A stretch of DNA of 64,000 nucleotides from Paraphysomonas bandaiensis. Taxonomy: Eukaryota > Chrysophyceae. A program made the translations under genes and the position numbers. The stretch spans positions 62,001-126,000 of the forward strand of contig CBFFRP010000009.1 in the NCBI GenBank assembly GCA_965644295.1. Reading direction: 5' to 3'. Positions 48,329 to 59,480 of this stretch are shown here, one piece after another. Numbering within the stretch: the first letter of the stretch is position 1; every line of letters begins with the position of its first letter. The notes beneath the pieces were generated by a model. The model was given only the letters and a program-made list of their open reading frames with translations, was not told the DNA's origin and ran no database searches.

Positions 48329-49350
48329 TTATTCATCACCAGTTTGGAGGGAAAACTCTCTAACATTCTCGCGCGACGATATGTTCTCTGAAGACTCCAC
48401 ATCAGCATCGCATGGAGCGTCTTTAGAATATAAGATAGAGAAAAGAAACCCTTTCCATTTCTTACGAACATTTGGTAGCGAATGGTATACAATGGCGTTG
48501 CAAAATCCTACGCAGTAACCCGTGTAGAATAATTTTGATAGCCATGGGCGGTGATACCCAAAAAAAGATGCAATTCGAAATACACACGGAAAGAAAAAAC
48601 AAACCAGAATTACGACAGGAAACCATATGAGTTGTCGAACCACAGTTTGTATCGCAAGTGATGTGTCAGACACGCAAAGACGCTCCGGATATACAGTATT
48701 AGATATCTGTTGCACTGATTACAAAAATATAGGCGAGAAGATAACTTTACCAGTAAAGTTCTTACACGACCGCTAACAGAAATATACACTGCGATATCGT
48801 ACACCATGGTAATCCAGAGGGGTATGTAGAAGCACACCAGGATCATAAAGACCCTTTTCTCGCTGCTAATGTCATCGCGAATCCAACTACAAAAGAACTA
48901 TGATCTACTATTCTTGTTAATATTAGTAAACTCGACTTACCAGATGTGTCTGGAGTTATCTCTGCCGTATGCATCCACTACAGCTGGAACGAGAGATAAC
49001 AGAGCTGGTATCCCCCATATAGCTATCATTTCACTACTGTTAACAATAGACTGGGTAATGTTTCTCTTTCTTCCGCGATAAAAAAGAATAAATATGGTGC
49101 GCGCAATGAAGAATGAAGTCGTACAAGTAGTGAGGCCAAAGTAATTTGAACATACAGCTTGTATTCGGCACCACGTATCAGTAGCATTCGTAAAAGCCCC
49201 AGATACATACATTCCGAAATCAGATAGCGCCAGAAAAAATAAGAGCTGGCCACATCCTGTTCTGAGGCTACTAAACATGGCTAGACTGAGAAATATTGAG
49301 CATGATCCGAGCACGCTGAAGCTGAACAATATGATCAAAGCAATATTCAT
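48329..49350 (-). CDS. Seven-helix receptor, cAMP-receptor (Dicty_CAR)-like GPCR
   Basis: Three exons (49350-48941, 48886-48766, 48706-48329) give 302 residues; the second intron could use a nearby donor. Seven hydrophobic segments are visible. Family marks are the helix-2 region LLFFLALSDFGMY, a Cys pair between helices 3 and 5 (WCRIQAVC ... HICWIRDD), CFYIPLW in helix 5, and FPVVILVCFFFPCVFRI in helix 6. The tail of about 50 residues after helix 7 is Ser-rich and could be phosphorylated. This pattern matches the cAMP-receptor-like class found in Dictyostelium and other protists and fungi; it would act in the plasma membrane through a heterotrimeric G protein. The ligand is unknown. Confidence 0.82.
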
Positions 49351-49869
49351 GAGTGTGCAAAAGTTGCACAGGGTTTGATAAGCAGTAATGTAATATTACT
49401 GGTAATGGTGATTGGTCTATATGGTAGATAAAGTAGATGATTCAACGTTGCTTGTGATTCACATCAAAGTGATAAGAATCGAGTAAGCAGACTAGCAGAT
49501 GAATCCTTTAATTAAAGGAAAGGTGTGGACATTGATGTGGATAGATTGAGAGAAGTTAAGAACCTGTGAATTCTGAAGCATGGTGCGATAATTCACCGCC
49601 ACCAACTAGCCAATGATAGAGCTCCTTTTCTCCGGCTGTTTGCAGAAAACATACTGAATCCCTAGTTTTTTTATTAATTTCTGTATTTTACTGTAAACTG
49701 TCCAAAAAAACAACACAAAAATATAGGTGGGTGATTCACCAATCAACCTTCATAGAGGAGCGATGGGATAGATACTGTGAATCGGATATGATATTATGTA
49801 CATGACCGTACTCCAGTAATAGAGTAGTGGTTAACTGCAATGAGAATGGTATGGTAGCATGTCCAACTA
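49351..49869. other. Intergenic upstream of the GPCR
   Basis: AT-rich with a poly-A/T stretch near 49660-49720; probable GPCR promoter side. Nothing else recognised. Confidence 0.4.
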
Positions 49870-50070
49870 GCGAATGTTGTTGAGAGGCTCTTTAGTCGTG
49901 CAAAGTTGATTATGACACCTGAGCGTAGAAACATGAATCCATATCGTCTAGAAGCCAATTACATGTTGTGGGATGCTTATACCCTCCATGAAGCCCTGCA
50001 AGAAGGTCCTGATGTGCATGTAGAGAGAGAAGTAGTTACAATCGTTGTCTGCTATTTAACTAAAAATTAG
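49870..50070 (+). mobile_element. hAT transposase C-terminal (dimerisation domain) fragment, copy 2
   Basis: An open stretch of 66 codons begins ANVVERLFSRAKLIMTPERR and continues NMNPYRLEANYMLWDAYT to a stop. VERLFS-x-A-x-x-x-[ML]-T-x-x-R-x-x-[ML]-x-P is the signature of the hAT dimerisation region. The frame is closed by a TAG just upstream, so only the tail end remains and it cannot be active alone. A more decayed copy lies at 6055-6205. Confidence 0.8.
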
Positions 50071-50152
50071 TATATATATATTTGTATCAGGTATAGTAAG
50101 CAGTCATGACTGATTATGATGACGTTGTCTGATATGATTTTCATGTAGTATA

Positions 50153-50933
50153 ATGCATCGACATGTGCACTTGCAAGCGTCTAGAACAGACCATCATCAT
50201 TCACCAGGACAGGCATTGTGGGGATTGGGAGGCGATGAAGAAGCCCCGTTGAGATATACTGAAAGGAAATCTTTAAATGCCTGTGTTTGACGAGTGTTAA
50301 TAATGGACTGAAGGCATCAGAGTTAGCTTGAATTTGCAGCAGATTTTGGAAGAAGTGTCCTTCATGCGTCAGCGTGTAAAACTGTACCAGTGAGACTGTT
50401 TCGTTAGTTGGTTGTCATTACCGTGGGAGGACCCAGCCCAAGAGTTCCTATCCTAATACCTGCTGCTGTGAAAACTATCTTAAAGGGTCCTAATATCTGC
50501 CACTAGTATAAGAGGTATATATGCCAACGACACGGACCGCAAGTTGTTTGCATTAGTAAAAGTAGATTGGGCAGGAGCGTATATGTACCAACTTCGACAT
50601 GGTACTCGTCGTATATTCATGTAGCTATCTATATTGTTTCGGTGCATGCAATAGTAATTTGATCAGTCATCTTCAGCGTTGCTGAATTATTTAGTTGGTT
50701 GCGGTAATGCACAAGCTTGCGCTTCTTGCGTGTACCTGTCTGGGAGATGTCTGCGTCGGGTAGGGCTAAGTGTGTCTACATTGATTGGCTCGCATTTCGG
50801 CATATCCTCTGTGCAAACATCGGTCAATGACGCCCCCGTCGGCAACCAATCTACAGCTCAACCAAACTCAGAAATGTTTGTGCTAATAAATAGAACAGAA
50901 TCTATCATTGGACCACCAGTCAATTTGCTGTAA
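50153..50933 (+). CDS. Uncertain gene or pseudogene with very short introns
   Basis: Protein-like open segments can be joined in phase as 50153-50282, 50314-50375, 50408-50486, 50515-50610 and 50677-50933, giving 207 residues. Clear coding character is seen in VVITVGGPSPRVPILIPAAV, in NDTDRKLFALVKVDWAGAYM and in GCGNAQACASCVYLSGRCLR. The first three introns would be only 31, 32 and 28 bases, well below the 42 or more of other genes here, and their splice sites are weak. So the breaks may instead be frameshifts of a dying gene. It lies directly behind a hAT relic. No family recognised. Confidence 0.35.
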
Positions 50934-51029
50934 TTTCCTAGTCACATCGAAAATAGTGTAAAAACAAGCCATTAAATAATTCCTTTATTTTCAGTTTACA
51001 ATGACTATGTTGATTTAGTGATTATAATG

Positions 51030-51200
51030 GGAGAATATACTGAAGTTAACTCTGCTCTTCACGTTACACGTGAACCTTCAACTTGAGTGTTGCACACAAC
51101 CTACTTCAAGAATATATTATAATTTTAATCAAAGCACTTCCCATAGCATCTGTTTATCATATACATGTTCACCAGTGTATCCTATAGTTATATATAACCA
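51030..51200. repeat. Dispersed AT-rich repeat, second copy of 9690-10050
   Basis: Shares GAAGTTAACTCTGCTCT, the CATCTGTTTATCATATACATGTT block and flanking order with 9690-10050. Confidence 0.45.
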
Positions 51201-51529
51201 CGGATAATAAGGAGGCTATATGGTACATGGCTATATGTGCTATATCGTCCGGAGCTCAAAATTTTGCCCACAACGCCCGACTTTTCAAATCTAGACAAGG
51301 ACCGATACTTAGGAAACATCTATTTCTTGGTACTGCAGGATAGCTGTATACAATCTAGATATCAGGATTAGCTACAATTTAACCTAATAAAACACTCATA
51401 TTGTTTTATACCAATTGTATCTATACTACTGTGTGCTTATGGCTTATGGAATAATAGCAATTGTACTAGATTAACTCTAAACTATAAATCCCCAAATTTT
51501 AACAATAGCTATATAACAAAAGTGTCCCC

Positions 51530-52000
51530 ACCACACGATGTTGAGGGTTGAGGTAATAGCAACTGCGTATTGAAATTCGTACATGAACGTGATGCTGAAT
51601 GCAAAAAGTTGTAGTCGCGATGGGCTTGTTGTTGTCATTTTTGATATATATCACACTTATATACAACTGCTTAATCTATGTCAGTGCAACGAACTCGAAA
51701 TGCTGTAAAATGTATAAAGTGACCCTAACTCTGCTCTATAACACCTTCTGCATCAGACGTGGCACTTGAACTCTCCTGTAATATAAAGATAGGTTGCTTT
51801 AAAGGTTGAAATAGAACTTGGAGTGTTTAATGATCTGATTTCGAAATTTTACTCTTCATTGTGGCGTTTTTTCTAAGTTTGTGCGTTTGTGCAATGTAAA
51901 ATGTATGAAATCACTTTCAAATGTCTGTCAATATCATAACTAAGATATTAGAGTGTGTCTACATTTGCCCAGAGCTAATATGGGCGTTCTGTTGAACCCA
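51530..52000 (-). repeat. Dispersed element R2, copy B (reverse orientation)
   Basis: Reverse complement of 31000-31620 over blocks listed there. The two copies differ by scattered substitutions and small indels, indicating an old duplication or transposition. Confidence 0.75.
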
Positions 52001-52388
52001 ATTCAGGTCAAAAAATGCTTTTTAAGACAAAATGGGGATAAATATCTTGAATAGACGTATCATTAACTGAACTTCCTTAATTATATTCATCCGCTACAAC
52101 TACGTGTTGGTTTCGATAGCTCACTATTACCTCACTTCAATTGTACAATCTACATCGTACATCGTATCAAACAGTAGAACTCAACATGGACTGTTCACTT
52201 TATTTTAACCTTTATCTCATAACGAGAGGTACGCAAAACTAGAATTGAATTTCTACATTCTACTTGTTACGCTACCTCATCTAAACAAACGCATTGAGTT
52301 GTCTGGTAGACTGAGCTTTTCGGACGCCATATCGGCAACATACTCAGGGTAACTTGGAAGCATAATTGCAACTACGAGTAGAATACGC
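52001..52388. other. 3' flank of the GT2 gene
   Basis: AT-rich, no feature recognised. Confidence 0.4.
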
Positions 52389-55300
52389 TTAGAGAGCATG
52401 ACTCGTTCCAACAATACAATCATCCTCAGAAGTAACAATTTGACTTTCAGAGTTACTCTGTCGAGTGGTCTGGTGATCATCATTTTGATCGCCTATAGAA
52501 TCGCAGTTCTCATCTGGTACTCCGAGCTCAATATCCCCAGTGTCGGCGCTATCAACGATATTATCATCGTCTTCTTCAATGGCTTCGAACTGATTTCCCG
52601 CGCTCGATTTCCGGCGGACAGAAGATCGTATGGACCCCGCCGAATGCTACAACAATCACGATCATACATTTCAAAATAGTAGTCGATACATACCTCACTG
52701 ACAACCCTGGGCTCAGAGGTAACAATGGTGTTTCTGCGATGGCCTTCGTCCATTCCACCTGTACATATACTCATTACGGGTTTTAGTACAAGGTTTACGA
52801 TTGTGGGTACCTGAAGAATAGGACACATACACACTTGATCCATCACGATAGAAAAACTCGAATAGGTCATTCGTAGCGTCAGGAGTGGCACCAATATTAG
52901 CGTCCTGGTTCAGTGGATTGTTACCAACGAATGCCATCGATGACTGATCTGTGTCAGTTGCTGAAGGCAATGATATACGTGGTGTACAATCCAGAGTCTT
53001 GATAGTTTTCTTACTGCGGGGGTGACATCGTTGAAGCATTCCTGTCCAGGAAGCATTTAAAAACATATGGTATAACACATATTTCAATACCGTGATTAGG
53101 AGGTACATTGGGAATATACCACAGTAAGCACTTCAAACGGCCATGAACGGCGCACATAATCAAGAAGAAATTGAAAAATGGACTGAGTAATACTGTCTCC
53201 AATTTGACCTGCAACTGCGGCTGGTTTCTCCAGCATATATAATTGATATAGAGATTTCGCAGAAGTGGCCAAATGAAGAGCATAAACTTAAGCAAGAAGA
53301 ATTCAATAATAAACCCTCTTGACAATATCACCACGCAGAACGGGATGTACATCACTTGAACAAATATGATTTTGTATTCACGAAAGCGATACATACGAAA
53401 CGCAATGTTTGACAAAATTCCTCCCTTGGTGTCGTAAGTAAAGAACGAGTACAGACTTTTTCCTGTACATTTTATTATCGAACACATATACATGTATAGA
53501 AGGCGCACTTCTATCGACAGCTTACCGGTAATGCGAAGAGCGGACACCGTCCATCTATGAGCCCTTTGCTTCCATAACGATGAGGCGCCATATCCCTGTA
53601 CTCTTCCTCCACCCGCGCAGTTAACCAGGATTCCAGGTGCAAATGTTGTAACCATACATCTGGTTTCAGCACGGATGGCATACCCCTACCACCAGAAACA
53701 GACGATAAGAAACAGAAAAGGAATAACTAAAATTTAACATACCATGTTCAGTGTGGTGAATCCACCAAATATGTCCTCTCCAAACGGAAGTGCTGGGTGA
53801 GCCCCAAACACTTCAATAAATCTATCCCGTCGCCACATGCCTGGTGAAAGGAGAATTAATATACAAGATGGAAATATATCAGTTGTCAACACTGCTGTAC
53901 CTGCGGGCCCAGGTACAAACGCACGAGTAGCTATCTTAGCCTGTGTTGCATGAAAGTGGTCTGTGATCTTGTACCAGAAATCAGTGAAATTAGTAAGTCG
54001 GTTCTCGCGGTGAGAGCTTCTTAGGAATGCTACTGCTGAAACATGCTCACCGCCGTCTCTTTTGAAGTGAGTCTCGTCGAATACCATGTGGTCAGACAGC
54101 AACGTGTCATCATCCAGATGTATAATATACTGGCAGCGCTTGGGAAGTCGGTGGCATCCAGTCCAAAGAGCGCGAGTTTTATGACCCTGAGATATGAAGC
54201 AGTATTGAATCTTGGGATCAATGGCCTTGACGACTTCGAATGTATTGTCTGCTGGCCAGTTGAAGTTACCGTTGTCGCATATACATATATTTTCTGCAGG
54301 AATATACTTCAACACCTATATATGTATATAAATGATATGATGTTGGGCAATGATAAAATATACAAAAGTTATTTTACCTGCTTCACAACACCACCAATCT
54401 CTAGTGCACTCTTATGGCATGGAATGACGACCCCAATACGACGTAGGTATTCCGGGTCATTCTTAAAATTCTTACCCTCATCAATTTGTTGCGGGAGAAA
54501 GAGTAGCGGGATAAAGAATATACCTGTCAATACACAAGAATTACTACCTAACCAAACACTAGAGAGGTGCAGAGTATCTTCAAGAGATTGGCCCTAGGTG
54601 TCACACAGACAATACGTACCAGTGTAGGTGAAGGTAACAGTCATGTACGTGGCAATGTCCTTGACAGTCCACTCGTGCACTTTCGTCCATGGTAAAAGGC
54701 CGTCCTCGTCCGTGACAGGGTTTCCGTAAAGAACCATCGAGAACAAAATCATTCCCATGACAGAGCCGTATCCAAATATATACCAAAATATCTTACGTTG
54801 CATAGTTGCCTGCCAAGGTTCCTCCCAAACAAACCTACGCACACGAATCACAATATACTCTACCAATTATTTCGGCAATATCTGACAAAAATATAGAGCG
54901 CTAGTTTACGGAATTAACCACAACTGCACTTACTGAGAGTCGTGCACGAAGTCCTCTTCTTCAGCCCACACGAAGGTGTCTCTCAGGGCATTCATGGCCA
55001 CCAAAGAGCCTTGCATGGAGCTCTGGCGACTGGCCATAGTAAAGGTTCTAGTCCGAGCACCAGTGGCGGTGTAGGCTCTGGAGCGTTGTGGGGTGTAGCT
55101 CTGGCTTCGCTGCCGTTCCAAAACATCTTTCGGATTACTAGCATTGGCATCATCCAGCCCCTGATATATCGGATACTATCAAAAGAGAATATGACAACCA
55201 CTAGATACATACCGTAGTTTCTGCGTCTGCAAATACACTTTCAAATTCGTGTTCGTACTTTTTATCAATTGCTCGATTTGCCCAGTAGAACATACACACA

Positions 55301-56576
55301 CAGATCATAATGCAGAGTACTGGTACGGCAGACATAAGCACAAGCTCTCCATCAACATCGTTAAGATCGAAATGTTTCTTGTCCTACACACATGTAAGCT
55401 TTTATGATAATTTCCCGCAAAACAAAGCAGATGAATAACTCCCAAGTAGACACAATACATAATTGTGAACGTCACGAAACTGAACAGGAGCAAGAATCAC
55501 CTTCGATTCGTTATCGTCACCAACGATATCGTCGTTAGTGACTGCGTCGTCGTCACCCTGGCATGGGGCCCCACAAAGCGCACCATTTCCTGTGTAAACC
55601 TCATTGTAGCTTGACGATATATCGCCAACTCGAATAGATGCAAAATCGAAAGCTGATATAGATCAAAGTTATGACATATCGTAGAGAAGCACTCCCACAA
55701 ACCGTTCCACGTCGTGCCGGTCTCAAAACCAAATTTCCACTGCAAAGAATAAGTTCCAATTTTAACATACGGAGCGTTGGTTCGATTGTAAGACGTCGCA
55801 ACATTGGTCGCAGCGACAATTTGCTCGTTGTTCCTCCACACATTAACATATCCTATAAATTTTATATTGGTACAAAGGTGAAAATATTGGAAACCATCCA
55901 CCTGTCGTATCATATGCCACCATGTCAATCTCAACCACCCAGTCTATCCATTCCCCAACTACAGTTTTCCCGAGGGATTTGTAGATACACGTAGCATCGG
56001 TGTCTTCAGGTTTACTATACCCGCATATATTCAACTCAAACGTTTCCCCTGTAATCAATAAGACTTCAGACCTACGAGTAGCCCACGACTGCATCATACC
56101 TAAATTTCGCAAACCAAAATTTGGAGATAGTCCCAAGTTATCTCCGCTATGAAGCTGCATGAAGTATACCACATCCTTCCTATCAAAATGTGAGTGTGCA
56201 TGACCACATACAGTGTACTTATAAATTACTCTGTGTCATTTTGTCCTCTCCATTCCCAAGAGGAGGGGATGCGCACTGAAAGTCCGAACCAATATGTCCC
56301 AATATCGTCTGCTAGCACCTCATCTCTAATGGATTGTAACGTTGCAACTTCCGCACGAAAACAATATTCAGATGGCTCCGTTGTTGCACAGTAAGTCAGA
56401 TTAGTTTCCAATATTTCAGAGGATAATAATTGTGCATGCGCAGAATCTCCACTCAAATCCAACTGCCAACTCGCTAAATCTTGAAACGTTTCATTTAAAG
56501 TCAATGTTGCAGATATGGTGGCCGGAATTAATAATAGCAAGACAAGCCGTGCACTCATATTTGTTGCTTCAATCAA
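52389..56576 (-). CDS. Membrane GT2 polysaccharide synthase with an N-terminal heparin-lyase/ConA-like ectodomain
   Basis: Sixteen exons (56576-56230, 56179-56100, 56048-55902, 55852-55703, 55652-55501, 55383-55213, 55160-54934, 54834-54620, 54523-54378, 54315-53901, 53840-53743, 53685-53526, 53462-53091, 53041-52811, 52758-52694, 52646-52389) give 1077 residues with all phases matching. A signal peptide (SARLVLLLLIPATISA) leads into a jelly-roll domain like polysaccharide lyase/heparin lyase I (GEWIDWVVEIDM, YVNVWRNNEQIV, FASIRVGDISSSY). One membrane helix follows near 302-326, then two more near 445-490. The GT2 catalytic domain shows the D-x-D triad HLDDD (611-615), GED (704-706) and a QRAHRW (756-761) in place of Q-[QR]-x-R-W, one residue longer. 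Three or four C-terminal helices and an acidic tail end it. It should build and extrude a beta-glycan, product unknown. Confidence 0.85.
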
Positions 56577-59480
56577 TAGTAGAGAGTAAGATGTAGCTGA
56601 TTCAATCTATAAATAGTGTATTATCTATTGCACTATATTTGGGGTCTACGATCACAGCTGTACACGATCTTCTATATTTTAAAATGCACAGTTGTGTGTG
56701 TACCACACTCGACGTTGAGGTGCATACCCCCCACACACTGTACATATATACACACATATCCTTGCTGCTGGTGTGCTTATTCGGGAGGGAGCTATTGGTA
56801 GCAACTGATACCGTACTCCGGATAAAAAACTAAAATTTTCAGTGAGTGTTGCACAGTGTGAGAAATCTCATACTGTACCTCCAAAACACAAAATCTGGGG
56901 TTTTGATGTGCAAGTTCCCAATGTGTTCTAGAAATGATATGTACACAGTATATCTACATATCTACGATATATATAGCGCTGATATACTATTCCTATCAGC
57001 AGATCAAGCAACTGGAACTGTGCTGTGCAGTGAGAACTACAGCACACAGTTCATTGCGCTTATATCCAGTCACCAGAGAGTCTCCTTGCAAGGAGTGGAT
57101 ACGGTTACTATTGTTACTGATATCACAGTGTTGTCGCATATATACATGTAAAAATATCAACAGTGTTTCGCTACTATGATTTAGAAGTAACAACATAAAC
57201 TGAAATCTTTGGATGAAACGCGTGAGTGGTAGAAGTTGTCATCAGACAGCAAAGGCGGATACAGCGGCGACTATTGGAACCCGAGTTGTATAGTGACTCT
57301 CATAACAGTTTTAGCCGGAGTATATTACTTTCGGTCTACATAGCGGACAAATAAAAGCCGTTGTTCAGTACTAGGGAACCTATACTTGTGATGCGCGTAT
57401 ATATTGCAGTACAGTCCTACGCTCGGATTTTTGCAGATAATACATCAATAATTACCCTGGTGAAGGATTTTAGTGAAAATCACAAGAAGGCGACGCTTTA
57501 CATCATATTAAAAAGCTTCCGTCAAAGAAGTATGTTGCTGGCACGTTATGTCGTCCCAACTGCGTATTATATTGGACGTATAGGCCTATGACACAAAGCA
57601 GAAGTTTTATTTGCAGATCATTTGGACAATAGTCTATGTCACGGTTTCTAATTTCTTGCATTCGTATCGATAGGTATGTAGACTTGGACTAGTCATAGGA
57701 GGGTGATTGTAATCCCCGTTGAAGTTAAAACAAGTTAAAAAGATTGTCCCCTATTATCAACTTGTGGGTGGTTCTTGCATTATAAAAATATGACAGAAAT
57801 GGGTGTGCAACCTAAGCTCTGGTCGCTATAAGTTGTACCACATAGATGTAGCAGAATAGATTATATCAATATTATTGACCCGTTTGGAGCTCTTGCGACA
57901 CCAATATTTAAAAGCAAAACATGCAACAAGTCATGTAGTGACGTGCAAAAGTGTGCCATTTCTTTGTGCTAAGAATTCAATTTGAAAGATCTCATGTAAC
58001 TATGAGACATTTTGGGATGATATCTAGTAGCACCTTTGTCAAAAATACAAGATTTCCTCGTTGATAAGTGTTCTGTTTGGTGGGAGGAATTTAAAAGTGA
58101 GAAACCAGTCTCAAATGGCATTTCTGAATTCAGAATGGAGTGAACACTGAGCATGTTGAACTCATGTTTTTTCTTAAGGCTTCCTAGAATTGTACACCAC
58201 AGCCCGTAAGTGACGAACTGCTTCACTGATAATATATTTAGATACGTTTGCATGTATGTGTGTTAGCAATACTTAAAATTGAGTCACACTTCCAATAGTG
58301 TGTCAGAAGTTAGGTTAGGACTCTTGTCGGAAATTTAAATGCCCGTCTAGCTCACATTTACACTAAAAGTTAGTCATTGAATACCTCCAATGAGTGCATG
58401 AAATAAGTATCACGACGATCATTGTGGAGGTGCTCAGTTTTTTCTTTCTTAACGACATTTGATACTTTATTGTTTTTGCTTGGTGAGGTTAAAGTGTATA
58501 CTGATCCTTATACTGTCTACTGCCTATATTTATACTATTCGCAGCAGGAGGGTCATTGCTTAGGCAAAAAAAAAACAAGCTACAATATCGACTATCGACG
58601 CCATCTATATATGCATAATCTTTGAATGGAAAGGGAGTTTTGAGTTAGCTTAAAGCATAGGAAATAAAAGCTGTAATTTATGAAAATATATATCCGTTTA
58701 AGACGAATACAATGTTGCTAATAAAGATTTTAGTTGAAGTGTTATGAAATATATTACTAGATAAACCGAAGTATATAGTGACTGCTTTTATTAGATTGTT
58801 GTAAGTATATATTTTGAAATACTAAAAATTTTGATATATTTTGAAATAAGAAGATAGTTTGTATTCAACTAAATACTAAACACCAATCATCAGACCTTAA
58901 ATAGACTCAATCTCATACACTCTACACTCAAGGTATTATAGTTTCTCTAACATATAATTCATAGTATGACATTAATTTATGTGCTACAGTTTTAATCTAC
59001 TGTATTCTACAATTAGCGGTCATAATTCGAATTTTTTAATAGCACAAGTAAGTAAAACTCAACATTCTCTACCTTTTTTAATAGAGTTTCAATACATGGC
59101 ACATAAATATCAATTATAAAGTTACTAATGTATAGTTTATGCTCACGTAATGGGTGCATTGGTGCTATTCAATTTCAGTACTTTCAACAAGTGATTGGAA
59201 TTGTTACCGTACTATGAAGGGAAAATAAACTTCCTGCAAGCATTTCGAACAATAGACAAGCATTCCTAAGAGCAAAAAAACAAATATATTAATACGAATG
59301 TAGTCACTAAGACAGTGGTATTATTCCAACAGAAATATGTGTCACGAAATCCAAGAAACATCCACTACGGGACCAAACAAATATTCAAATCACGAAGTAT
59401 TTCCCATGCCTTTTTTCCATGTGTTTTACAAAATCAGTCACATTCACATTCACATGCCTCTTGAAGGTACTGCATGTTTA
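56577..59480. other. Long intergenic region, no gene supported
   Basis: 2.9 kb, AT-rich. Holds the presumed promoter of the GT2 fusion at its left end and the 3' end of the RS-rich gene at its right. A 76-codon plus frame at 57361-57591 (…VKDFSENHKKATLYIILKSF…) is the only mildly protein-like stretch; no partner exon or family was found. Confidence 0.45.

Noticed and set aside
52389-56576. Treating the lyase-like region and the GT2 region as two genes
   Set aside because: Exons 5 to 8 join in matching phase with good splice sites, there is no stop, poly-A-like end or plausible new start between them, and the total is a whole number of codons.
57361-57591. A 76-codon plus-strand frame
   Set aside because: Mildly protein-like but isolated, with no splice partners or recognisable family.
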